DNA of 64,000 nt from an uncultured Halomonas sp. (GTDB lineage: Bacteria; Pseudomonadota; Gammaproteobacteria; Pseudomonadales; Halomonadaceae), in assembly GCF_947500835.1 (NCBI RefSeq), contig NZ_CANMTQ010000007.1:186001-250000 (forward strand), in the 5' to 3' direction. The position numbers and the translations under genes were made by a program. Each line of letters starts with the position of its first letter. The first letter of the stretch is position 1. The notes under the pieces were generated by a model that worked only from the letters and a program-made list of their open reading frames with translations, was not told the DNA's origin and ran no database searches. Of the stretch, positions 16,064-24,577 are shown one piece after another.

Positions 16064-17704
16064 TCATTGTCTTGGCGCCTGTGGCACTGGGTCCGGACCA
16101 CTGCTGCGATCGAAAATCAGCGCATTGGGCTTCTCCCGCAGGGTTTCGGCAACCGGCTGTAGATCACGCACGAGTTTTTCCACGCTTTGCAAGGTTCTGG
16201 TCAACTCCTTGTAAGCGCTGGATTCCGGTGATAGGCCCTTAAGGGTCTGCCGCAATTCCCGCAGCGATGCATTGAGATTGGACGCTATCTGCCGGGTCTG
16301 AGGATCTTCCAGCAGCGACTTGAAGGATTCGGTGGCTTCACGCACTTCTTTCAATGTCTTCTCGGAGGCGCTCAGGTTCTGTTCCAGCTTGCCAAGAACG
16401 GGCTCTACTTCGAGGTCATTGAGCTTGTCGAGCAGATTGGACACTTTCTGCTCGATCTGAGCAAAGCCGCCGGGTGTCGTGGGGAAGACGGTCTGGCCGT
16501 CGAAAGTTTCGGCTTCGTAGTCTGGCGCGTCTTTCACGAAGTTGAGATCGACAAACAAGGCGCCGGTCAGCAGGTTACCGGCTTTCAAGGTGGCGCGCAG
16601 GCCATAGTCGAACATGCGATTAAAACGTTGACGCCATTCATCAAGCTTAATCTGCTCTTCCTTGCTGCTCAGTCGTTGAGGCTCGATGCGGATCAGCACT
16701 GGAATGGCAAAGCGCTGGCGGGTATCCGGCTGCGGCGCGCTGAAATTCCAGGGCACGGCGGCGACGGTGCCTACCCGCACACCGCGATATTCCACGGGGG
16801 AGCCTTTCGACAGGCCGCGTACCGTGTCTTCAATCAGCAGGACATATTCCAGATAGCGATTGTAGGTGCCCTGGATGGCACTGTCCTCATCGGAAAAGAG
16901 CTCGTACGTTTCATCGCCGCTGGCTTTTTTACCCATGGGGATGTCCTCGGGCACGGCAAAGGTGACCCCGCCGCCGAGTAGTGTTTCAACGGACTCGACG
17001 TTGACTCGAAAACCTTCTGAATTCAAACGCAAGTCGACGCCAGAGGCGGACCAGAAACGCGTGTTCTCGGTGACCAGGTCATCGTAGGGTGACTCAATGA
17101 AAAGGCGATGATCCATCTGCCGGTTCTCCAGATCAAACTCCGTATTCTCGACTCGCCCAACGGTCAGTCCTTGATAAGTGACCGGATCGCCCACCTGTAG
17201 CGCGCTGCCTATCTGACTCACCAGCTGGATGCGAATGCCTTTGGCGCCGGGGGATGCCACCGGCGGATGTTCGAGAATCTTGAAGCGATACTGGGACTCT
17301 TCGCTATTGCCCGGCTGCAATTGGATATAGGCGCCGGAGAGTACCGTGTTCAGCCCGCTGATGCCTTCACGGCCGATGCGCGGCTTGACTACCCAGAAAC
17401 GGGTTTCCTCGTTGAGCATGATCTCCGCATCGGTGCTCATGCGGGCGGTGACCAGGGTGTGCGACAAATCCTCGGAAAGCTGAACGTTTTCGACGCGACC
17501 GACCTGGACGTTGCGGGTCTTGATGAGCGTCTTGCCGGCTTCGATACCTTCCGCGTTGGGCATTTCTAGCACCACTTGAGGGCCACGGCTGGCGTAGTTG
17601 TCGTATACCAGCCATAGCCCGATCAGCACCGCCACCAGCGGTATTATCCAGATCGGCGACAGGCGCGACGTGCGTTGGCGTTGGGCGCGGTGCGCTTCAG
17701 ACAT
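16064..17704 (-). CDS. pqiB: Intermembrane lipid-transport protein PqiB (three MCE domains)
   Basis: 546 residues from MSEAHRAQ (17704), overlapping the pqiA stop by 8 bases. One N-terminal membrane anchor (SPIWIIPLVAVLIGLWLVYDN, about 17-37) is followed by three MCE repeats (about 45-135, 160-220 and 285-400; for example GPQVVLEMPNAEGIEAGKT, KGIRIQLVSQIGSALQVGDP and RGLSKGSPVEYRGVRVGTV). A long C-terminal helical region (about 430-530) matches the PqiB needle. It forms a hexameric tube spanning the periplasm for lipid movement that protects the envelope. Length agrees with E. coli PqiB. Confidence 0.93.
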   Translation of the reverse strand: MSEAHRAQRQRTSRLSPIWIIPLVAVLIGLWLVYDNYASRGPQVVLEMPNAEGIEAGKTLIKTRNVQVGRVENVQLSEDLSHTLVTARMSTDAEIMLNEETRFWVVKPRIGREGISGLNTVLSGAYIQLQPGNSEESQYRFKILEHPPVASPGAKGIRIQLVSQIGSALQVGDPVTYQGLTVGRVENTEFDLENRQMDHRLFIESPYDDLVTENTRFWSASGVDLRLNSEGFRVNVESVETLLGGGVTFAVPEDIPMGKKASGDETYELFSDEDSAIQGTYNRYLEYVLLIEDTVRGLSKGSPVEYRGVRVGTVAAVPWNFSAPQPDTRQRFAIPVLIRIEPQRLSSKEEQIKLDEWRQRFNRMFDYGLRATLKAGNLLTGALFVDLNFVKDAPDYEAETFDGQTVFPTTPGGFAQIEQKVSNLLDKLNDLEVEPVLGKLEQNLSASEKTLKEVREATESFKSLLEDPQTRQIASNLNASLRELRQTLKGLSPESSAYKELTRTLQSVEKLVRDLQPVAETLREKPNALIFDRSSGPDPVPQAPRQ

Positions 17705-19028
17705 GGGACGGTTCCTCGAAAGCAGGAGATTCTTGCCATAGCAGGCGCGGATCGAAGGTAAAGGCGGCAAGCATGGTCACGATCACTACGCTTGCAAAAG
17801 CCAGGGCTGCAGGACCGGGGGTGATGGACATCAGCGCACCGGCACGGATCAGTGCTGTCAGTATGGAGACGACGAAGATGTCGACCATGGACCAGCGCCC
17901 GATGAATTCCACCACGCGATAAAGACGGGTGCGAACGAAGGCACGATTGCCGCTGCCCCGGCGTGCCGCAAGACACAGCCACACGAGGGCAATGAGTTTG
18001 CCCACCGGCACCAGGACGCTGGCAACGAAGATGATGACCGCCACCGGAATAGAGCCGCCGTGCCAAAGTTCCACGACGCCACCGATGATGTTGGAAGGAT
18101 CACTGTTGCCCAGGTAGGTAGTGGTCATGATCGGATAGGCATTGGCGGGTATGTACAACACGGCGGCAGCAAACACCAGCGCCCAGGTGCGCTGCAGGCT
18201 GTTCGGCAGGCGGTCGTGAAGGGGCTCGCCGCAGCGTCGGCAGCGACCACGCCCGCGATCATCGAGACGATTGACCAGGCCACAGGTGGTGCAGCCCCCC
18301 AGGCCTTGAGGTGCTGCGGTGGCGCCGGTTTGTGACTCCGCTGGCGCCAGGGGTTCAGGGGCCAGGGAAAACCAGAGCCAGTCGCTGTCGATGGATTGCA
18401 TGGTCAGCAGCAGCAGTACCGCATAAAAGCAGAATGCCCAGAAGGAGATACCTATCGAAATATCCGCCAGACCCCCCACCTTGATCAGTGCGACCAGAGC
18501 ACCGATGACGAACACATCTGCCATCATCCAGGGGTGCATATGCACAAGGCTTCGCGCTATCTGGCGACTGGCGGGCAGCGGGTCGCGCTGCAGCAGGCCA
18601 ATTTGCAGCCATACTACGCCGCATAGATAGAGTGCCGGCAGCACGACGATGGCCAGCACCACGCAGATGGCTACGATCCGCTGATCGAAACTGATCATGG
18701 TGGTAACGGTTTCGATCAGATCGATACGATTGCCGATACCGCTGAACTCGAACCTGACGAAATTGAACGATAGCGCAACGGCCAGAGCGATCAGCGAACT
18801 CAAGGCCAGCGCCAGGCTGCGCTCCGCAGGGCGAAAATGACGCTGCGCCAGGGTGTGACCGCAGCGAGGGCAACAGGCCTTGTCGCCAGGGGACAGCGGA
18901 GGGAGCGCCGACACCCAGTCACATTCGGGGCAGGCCCGCAAGCGGCGTCGCGTGTCATGGGTTGCGTGAGCCTGTCCCTGAGATGAGGTTGTCAGCTCAG
19001 GGACGTCGGACGACGAATGATCGTTCAC
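17697..19028 (-). CDS. pqiA: Inner-membrane protein PqiA with two zinc ribbons
   Basis: 443 residues made of two repeated PqiA domains. Each starts with a CxxC...CxxC zinc ribbon (CPECDW ... CCPRCG near 33-57, and CTTCGL ... RCRRCG near 245-270) and continues with four membrane helices, giving about eight in all. Conserved PqiA wording includes VHMHPWMMADVFVIGALVAL and RWSMVDIFVVSILTALIRAG. It anchors the PqiBC lipid-transport tube in the inner membrane. It is the first gene of pqiABC. The next 214 bases upstream, toward the divergent antiporter gene, hold no recognised gene. Confidence 0.93.
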   Translation of the reverse strand: MNDHSSSDVPELTTSSQGQAHATHDTRRRLRACPECDWVSALPPLSPGDKACCPRCGHTLAQRHFRPAERSLALALSSLIALAVALSFNFVRFEFSGIGNRIDLIETVTTMISFDQRIVAICVVLAIVVLPALYLCGVVWLQIGLLQRDPLPASRQIARSLVHMHPWMMADVFVIGALVALIKVGGLADISIGISFWAFCFYAVLLLLTMQSIDSDWLWFSLAPEPLAPAESQTGATAAPQGLGGCTTCGLVNRLDDRGRGRCRRCGEPLHDRLPNSLQRTWALVFAAAVLYIPANAYPIMTTTYLGNSDPSNIIGGVVELWHGGSIPVAVIIFVASVLVPVGKLIALVWLCLAARRGSGNRAFVRTRLYRVVEFIGRWSMVDIFVVSILTALIRAGALMSITPGPAALAFASVVIVTMLAAFTFDPRLLWQESPAFEEPSHV

Positions 19029-19242
19029 CTACAAGCGTATCCTGGTATCAAGTTGGTCATCGAATAATGATGGGGCGAGTAGTGTAACCTTCATCGCCGC
19101 GTGGTTAGAACTCTGAAGTCATGGATGAGAGGACAAGCAGAACAAGGGGCACGAACGACGATGGCTGGTATGAAAGCAATGAGTCGGGCATGATTCCCGA
19201 GCCAAAAACCGATACTACTTCACTATATGAGAGGATGCCTAC

Positions 19243-20223
19243 GTGCTATTAGCCACCGCCGCGATCGTGGCAGGCTTGATTCTGCTGGTCTGGAGTGCTG
19301 ACAAATTCGTCGAAGGAGCTGCTGTCACAGCTCGTCATCTCGGGGTTTCGACCCTGCTCATTGGCATGTTGGTGATTGGTTTTGGTACCTCGGCACCGGA
19401 GCTGATGGTGTCGGCGCTGGCCGCGGGGCAGGGCAACCCCGGTCTTGCCCTGGGTAATGGCTATGGCTCGAACATTGCCAATATCGGACTGATTCTGGGG
19501 GCCGTGGCGTTGATCAGTCCATTGGCGGTGCACTCCCAGGTGATTCGACAGGAATTACCTCTGCTGTGCCTGGTAACCCTCATCTCCGCCTGGCTGCTGC
19601 TCGATGGGATTGTCTCACGGCTCGATGCGGCGTTGTTGTTGCTGTTACTGGCGGCAGTCATCGGCTTGAGTATCTGGCGCGCGAATCGAGGCGGTAACGA
19701 TGCGTTGGCAATGGTGGATGATGAGACGCCTTCCACCGCGTCCATGAGTCTAAAAGCGGGTGTGATCTGGACGCTGGTAGGTCTAATTCTGTTGATTGCC
19801 AGTTCCCGCTTGTTGGTGTGGGGCGCTGTCTATGTCGCCGAGGCCTTTGGGGTCAGCGATCTGATCATTGGTCTGACGGTGGTTGCCATCGGTACTTCCT
19901 TGCCGGAGCTGGCTTCATCCATCAGTGCTCTGCGCAAGAAAGAGCATGATATGGTGCTGGGCAATGTCATCGGCTCCAACCTGTTCAATACCTTGGGCGT
20001 TGTCGGTCTGGCCGGAGTAATCGTGCCTATCGATGTCGGAAGCGAGGTGATTGCCCGGGATTGGGTGGTCATGGCGGGCTTGACGCTGGCCATGGCCATT
20101 TTTGCCATCGGCTGGCGCGGCCCCGGCCGGATCAATCGCGTCGAGGGCGGCGCACTTTTGGGCGTATACCTCGCGTACACCGGGTATCTTGTCTATACCA
20201 TAGTGCAGACCAGCGCCGGTTGA
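19243..20223 (+). CDS. Calcium/sodium antiporter (YrbG/CaCA family)
   Basis: 326 residues with about ten membrane helices in two homologous halves. Each half carries the CaCA alpha-repeat: GFGTSAPELMVSALAA (about 46-61) and AIGTSLPELASSISAL (about 214-229), both followed by a GN(V/G)xGSN(I/L)xN segment (LALGNGYGSNIAN and VLGNVIGSNLFNT). The acidic residues of PEL are the ion ligands. The family exchanges Ca2+ or Na+ across the inner membrane. The GTG start at 19243 has a GAGAGG site. Divergent from pqiA and apparently a single gene. Confidence 0.9.
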   Translation: MLLATAAIVAGLILLVWSADKFVEGAAVTARHLGVSTLLIGMLVIGFGTSAPELMVSALAAGQGNPGLALGNGYGSNIANIGLILGAVALISPLAVHSQVIRQELPLLCLVTLISAWLLLDGIVSRLDAALLLLLLAAVIGLSIWRANRGGNDALAMVDDETPSTASMSLKAGVIWTLVGLILLIASSRLLVWGAVYVAEAFGVSDLIIGLTVVAIGTSLPELASSISALRKKEHDMVLGNVIGSNLFNTLGVVGLAGVIVPIDVGSEVIARDWVVMAGLTLAMAIFAIGWRGPGRINRVEGGALLGVYLAYTGYLVYTIVQTSAG

Positions 20224-20341
20224 TCCTGCGCTCAGCAAGGCCAGGTTTGACATGATCCAGAAGGGCAATGGAATGCCTGCGGCAACGGGACACACCGCTA
20301 TATGACGTAATTCGCGATCATCGTTGTCATATCCCTCAAGA

Positions 20342-20367
20342 CGGCATCTTCTGTGCCCAAGATGCCG
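20342..20367 (+). other. Perfect 9-base hairpin in the cioA leader
   Basis: CGGCATCTT (20342-20350) pairs with AAGATGCCG (20359-20367) across an 8-base loop. It ends 13 bases before the AAGGAG ribosome site of cioA. There is no U tract, so it is not a standard terminator. It may influence mRNA stability or translation. Confidence 0.5.
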
Positions 20368-20390
20368 GAAATGTTTTACAAGGAGTCGTC

Positions 20391-21803
20391 ATGGAACTTG
20401 ATCCCCTGATCATCTCGCGATTGCAATTTGCATTCGTGATTTCATTTCATGCCATATTCCCCGCGTTCACCATTGGCCTTGCGTCTTTTCTGGCGCTTCT
20501 TTACGGCTTGTATTTCAAGACTCGCAACAAGGCCTGGGAGCTGCTTGCACAGTTCTGGACCAAGGTGTTTGCCGTGGTGTTCGGTATGGGGGTGGTATCC
20601 GGCATTGTCATGTCGTTTCAGTTCGGCACCAATTGGAGCAATTTCTCTCAAGCAACGGCTAATTTCATCGGGCCCATGCTGAGTTATGAGGTGTTGACGG
20701 CGTTCTTCCTCGAAGCGGGCTTCCTTGGCGTATTGCTGTTCGGGCGAGGCCGCGTTTCCCCGGGAGTGCATTTGTTCGCTGCCATCATGGTGGCAGTGGG
20801 TACTCTCATCTCCACCTTCTGGATTCTCTCGACCAATAGCTGGATGCACACGCCTGCCGGTTACGAAATACGAGAGGGCACCTTTTATGTCACCTCCTGG
20901 TTCGAGGCGATCTTCAATCCCTCCTTCCCGTATCGTTTTCTGCATATGGGGTTGGCGTCCTTTCTGGCTGGCGGTTTCGTGGTAGCCGGTGTCAGCGCCT
21001 GGTTTCTGCTGCGAGGTCATGAGATCGAGGCCAACCGCAAGGCGCTCTCCATGTCGCTATGGCTACTGCTGATCGCTGCACCCGCCCAAGCAGTGGTGGG
21101 GGATTTCCACGGTCTCAATACCCTGGAGCATCAGCCGGCCAAGCTCGCGGCGATTGAGGCCATCTGGGAAACGGACTCCGCGGTGCCATTGGCGCTTTTT
21201 GCCATTCCGGATCAGGAAAATCAGACCAACCATTTCGAGCTCAGCGTGCCCAAATTGGGAAGCTTGATCCTCACTCACGACCCGGACGGCGAGATCAAGG
21301 GGCTCAGCGAATGGCCGCGGGACGAACAGCCTCCGGTATGGTTCACCTTCTTCGGCTTTCGCATCATGGTAGGGCTTGGCTTCTTGATGATTGGCTTCGC
21401 TGTTGCGGGGCTGATACTGCGCAAGAACGGACGCATCTATACCAACCACTACTTTCTGCAGGGGTTGAGGTTGATGAGCGTGGCGCCTTTCATCGCTTTG
21501 CTGGCGGGTTGGATCGTTACTGAAACCGGACGTGCTCCCTGGTTGGTATACGGCGTGATGAGCCACGCCGAGGGACTGACACCGTCCCTGACCGGCGGTA
21601 TAGCGCTGTTCACGTTGCTTGGGTACATGGGGGTATATGCCGTGGTATTTGCCTGTGGCGTCTACTATCTCACCAAGGTGATTCGCCTGGGCATGGAAGA
21701 GGAAAAAGAACAGGATGAGACCAAAGACAATCATCGACCCATGCGCCCCATGTCCGCCTCCCATGCATCCTTTGACGACGACCCCTCACCCGCCAGGAGC
21801 TAA
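20391..21803 (+). CDS. cioA: Cytochrome bd-type ubiquinol oxidase subunit I (CioA-like)
   Basis: 470 residues from MELDPLII (20391), which follows a textbook AAGGAG site. About nine membrane helices. Key segments: RLQFAFVISFHAIFPAFTIG (His ligand region, residue about 19), GTNWSNF, LEAGFLGVLLFGRGRVSPGVH, STNSWMHTPAGYEIREG, and GDFHGLNTLEHQPAKLAAIEA (quinol/haem region). GRGRVSPGVH and the short quinol loop place it with the cyanide-insensitive oxidase (CIO) group rather than long-loop E. coli CydA. It oxidises ubiquinol and reduces O2 to water in the inner membrane. Operon with cioB five bases downstream. Confidence 0.9.
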   Translation: MELDPLIISRLQFAFVISFHAIFPAFTIGLASFLALLYGLYFKTRNKAWELLAQFWTKVFAVVFGMGVVSGIVMSFQFGTNWSNFSQATANFIGPMLSYEVLTAFFLEAGFLGVLLFGRGRVSPGVHLFAAIMVAVGTLISTFWILSTNSWMHTPAGYEIREGTFYVTSWFEAIFNPSFPYRFLHMGLASFLAGGFVVAGVSAWFLLRGHEIEANRKALSMSLWLLLIAAPAQAVVGDFHGLNTLEHQPAKLAAIEAIWETDSAVPLALFAIPDQENQTNHFELSVPKLGSLILTHDPDGEIKGLSEWPRDEQPPVWFTFFGFRIMVGLGFLMIGFAVAGLILRKNGRIYTNHYFLQGLRLMSVAPFIALLAGWIVTETGRAPWLVYGVMSHAEGLTPSLTGGIALFTLLGYMGVYAVVFACGVYYLTKVIRLGMEEEKEQDETKDNHRPMRPMSASHASFDDDPSPARS

Positions 21804-21808
21804 AAGGT

Positions 21809-22816
21809 ATGGAAACCTTCGATCTATCCGTTGTCTGGGCGATCATCGTTGCTTTCGCCATCATCATGTACGTGCTGATGGATGGCTTCATTCTTGGCAT
21901 GGGTATCCTGTTTCCCTTCGCGCCGGACGAAGAGGCGCGGGATACCATGATGAATACCGGCGCCCCGATCTGGGACGGAAACGAGACCTGGCTGGTACTC
22001 GGTGGTACCAGCTTGCTGGGCGCTTTTCCGCTGGTCTATTCCATTCTGTTGCCGGCACTCTATATTGGCGTTTTTTTGATGCTGGCCGGGCTGGTCTTCC
22101 GGGGTATCTCGTTTGAGTTCCGCTTCAAGGCCAAGGGAAAGAACTCGCGCAAGCGTTGGAACGCGGCCTTTGCCGGGGGCTCCATGGTAGTGGCTTTCGC
22201 TCAGGGCGCCGTGGTGGGCGCCTATATTCAGGGCTTCGAGACTCAGGACCGTGTTTTTACCGGAGGCGCTTTCGACTGGCTGACGCCGTTCAGCGTTATG
22301 ACTGGTCTCGGGATGATGGCGGGATTTGCGTTGCTTGGCGCCACTTGGGTCATCTTGAAAACCGAAGGCCATGTGCAGGAGTGGGCCTACGGGATATCGA
22401 CCAAACTGTTGTGGATCGTGATCGGTGTATTTGCCCTCGTCAGTCTATGGACGCCTTTTATCGATCAAGGCGTCGCCGAGCGCTGGTTCGGCAATATCCA
22501 GATAATCTGGATATTGCCGGCCCTGGCGATGGCGAGTGCGGCGGCACTGTTCTTCTCGCTCAAGCGTGGGCGCGGGAAGCTGCCATTCTTCGCTACCATG
22601 AGCATGTTCATTTTCACGTATCTAGGGCTACTGGTCAGCCGCTGGCCTTATGTTGTGCCGCCGGACTATACCTTGTGGGATGCGGCCTCGGCGCCAAGTT
22701 CGCAGATGTTCCTGCTGGTAGGCACCCTGATCGTCATTCCAGTCATCTTGGGTTATACCGGCTGGGCCTATTGGGTATTCCGAGGCAAGGTGCGTCCTGG
22801 TGAAGGATATCACTGA
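21809..22816 (+). CDS. cioB: Cytochrome bd-type ubiquinol oxidase subunit II (CioB-like)
   Basis: 335 residues, multi-span. Conserved CydB/CioB segments: VLMDGFILGMGILFPF (about 21-36), TGAPIWDGNETWLVLGG (about 50-66), FPLVYSILLPALYIGVFLMLAGLVFRGISFEFR, and the C-terminal VPPDYTLWDAASAPSSQ. CioB-class length (335) supports the CIO assignment. The subunit is structural and helps hold the haem groups of subunit I. The start lies five bases after cioA, and cydD follows after 51 bases, so oxidase and assembly exporter are probably co-transcribed. Confidence 0.92.
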   Translation: METFDLSVVWAIIVAFAIIMYVLMDGFILGMGILFPFAPDEEARDTMMNTGAPIWDGNETWLVLGGTSLLGAFPLVYSILLPALYIGVFLMLAGLVFRGISFEFRFKAKGKNSRKRWNAAFAGGSMVVAFAQGAVVGAYIQGFETQDRVFTGGAFDWLTPFSVMTGLGMMAGFALLGATWVILKTEGHVQEWAYGISTKLLWIVIGVFALVSLWTPFIDQGVAERWFGNIQIIWILPALAMASAAALFFSLKRGRGKLPFFATMSMFIFTYLGLLVSRWPYVVPPDYTLWDAASAPSSQMFLLVGTLIVIPVILGYTGWAYWVFRGKVRPGEGYH

Positions 22817-22867
22817 CCCGGTGCCTCCTAGTGAAGCGTATCTGAAAATGTGTTTTGAAGCCTATCC

Positions 22868-24577
22868 ATGAGGGCAACGCGAAAGTCCGATATCTCGACT
22901 CCCCGTGGCTGGCTCGGCGCTCAGTCACAAGACGTCAAAGGCTGGCTTGTGCTGGCAGCTGGGCTGGGCATCCTGGCAGGGTTGATGACCATGCTCCAGA
23001 TGGGAGCGCTGGCCTGGATCATCGCTCAGCTGATCAGCGCCGACACGCCCTTGGTCCAGCTGAACGGTGTCTTCGTTTTATTGCTGGTAGTGATCGCGGT
23101 GCGCGCCTTGGCCCAATGGGGTCAGGAAAGTGCCGGCGTGGAAGCCAGTCTTCGCGTGCGCAGTAAAGTGCGTGCACTGCTACTTGATCATTTGGCGGCG
23201 GTGGGACCTGTGGGCCTGGCAGGCCGGCATACCGCAGGACTCGGTGGGCAACTGATCGAGCAGGTCGAGGCGTTGGACGGCTACTACGCACGCTTCTTGC
23301 CGCAGATGCGTCTGGTGCTGGTGCTACCGCTGGTGATCCTGGCGCTGGTGCTATGGCTCGACTGGCTGGCGGCGATATTCCTGCTGCTGTCTGCTCCTCT
23401 GATCCCATTGTTCATGGCCCTCGTGGGCATGGGGGCTGAACGGCTCAATCAGCAGCAGTTCATCGCGGTGACGCGTCTGGCCGGGCACTTTCTTGATCGC
23501 GTGCGTGGTCTTACCACCCTGCAACTGTTCAATCGTGCCGATGCCAGCATCGATGAAGTCTTCAGCGCCGCCGATGACTATCGTCGTCGCAGCATGCGCA
23601 CCCTTAAGCTCGCGTTTTTATCTTCTGCGGTACTGGAATTCTTCGCCTCCGTGGCCATCGCCGTGATTGCGATCTATATCGGTTTTGGTCTGTTGGGTTA
23701 CATCAGCTATGGTCCGGCGAGTGAGCTGACGCTTTTCAGCGGCTTGCTCATCCTGTTGCTGGCCCCGGAATTCTTTCAGCCCCTGCGAACGCTGGCCCAG
23801 CACTATCATGATCGGGCCGCTGCCTTGGGCGCTGCGGACGGTTTGATGAAAATGCTCGAGCTGCCGATTTCCACGACCAAGCATGAACAGGAACATGAAC
23901 AAGTGTCCGTTACTAAGGCCTCCGGCGCTCGTGTACATATAACAGAGGCTAGCGTTTCCTATCCGCAGCGAGGCGTGGTGCTGGGACCAATCACGCTGTC
24001 GATTGCATCCGGGGAGTGCGTTGCCCTGGTGGGGCCTTCCGGTTCCGGCAAGTCCACGCTGCTGCAACTGCTGGCTGGCTTCATCAAGCCCGAGCAGGGG
24101 GATGTCGAAGTCGACCCCTACACGCAGATCGCCTGGATGGATCAGCGGCCCTGGCTGGTGCAAGGCAGCCTTGCGGACAATCTACGTCTGGCAGCTCCCG
24201 AGGCCAGCGATGCGCAGTTATTGGAGGCGGTGGCGCAGGCCGACCTGGAAGAACTCGTTTCCGCCTTGCCGAAGGGGTTGACTACGCATCTGGGGGAGCG
24301 CGGTCTTGGGCTTTCCGGCGGTCAGGCTCAGCGGCTTGCCCTGGCTCGGGTATTTCTCTCCAAGGCGCCTCTGGTGCTGCTCGATGAGCCCACCGCCAGT
24401 TTGGATGCAGATAGCGAAACCCAGGTCGTTACCTCGTTAAAGCGACTGGTAGCCCAAGGGCGAACGGTAGTGATAGCGACTCATCACCCGGCGCTGATGG
24501 CCCTGGCGGATCGAGTATTGAGACTTGAGCGCGGTACATTTTCGCAGCATGGTACCTTGAGCAATGAAACCCGATAA
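22868..24577 (+). CDS. cydD: Thiol reductant ABC exporter subunit CydD
   Basis: 569 residues: an N-terminal six-helix membrane domain (about 25-320) with the conserved RVRSKVRALLLDHL and GRHTAGLGGQLIEQVEALDGYYARFLPQ, then an ATPase domain. ATPase motifs: Walker A GPSGSGKST (about 390), Q-loop WMDQRPWLVQG, signature LSGGQAQRLALAR, Walker B LVLLDEPTASLD. With CydC it exports glutathione or cysteine to the periplasm, needed for haem incorporation into bd-type oxidases, which explains its place behind cioAB. It overlaps cydC by 14 bases. Confidence 0.93.
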   Translation: MRATRKSDISTPRGWLGAQSQDVKGWLVLAAGLGILAGLMTMLQMGALAWIIAQLISADTPLVQLNGVFVLLLVVIAVRALAQWGQESAGVEASLRVRSKVRALLLDHLAAVGPVGLAGRHTAGLGGQLIEQVEALDGYYARFLPQMRLVLVLPLVILALVLWLDWLAAIFLLLSAPLIPLFMALVGMGAERLNQQQFIAVTRLAGHFLDRVRGLTTLQLFNRADASIDEVFSAADDYRRRSMRTLKLAFLSSAVLEFFASVAIAVIAIYIGFGLLGYISYGPASELTLFSGLLILLLAPEFFQPLRTLAQHYHDRAAALGAADGLMKMLELPISTTKHEQEHEQVSVTKASGARVHITEASVSYPQRGVVLGPITLSIASGECVALVGPSGSGKSTLLQLLAGFIKPEQGDVEVDPYTQIAWMDQRPWLVQGSLADNLRLAAPEASDAQLLEAVAQADLEELVSALPKGLTTHLGERGLGLSGGQAQRLALARVFLSKAPLVLLDEPTASLDADSETQVVTSLKRLVAQGRTVVIATHHPALMALADRVLRLERGTFSQHGTLSNETR

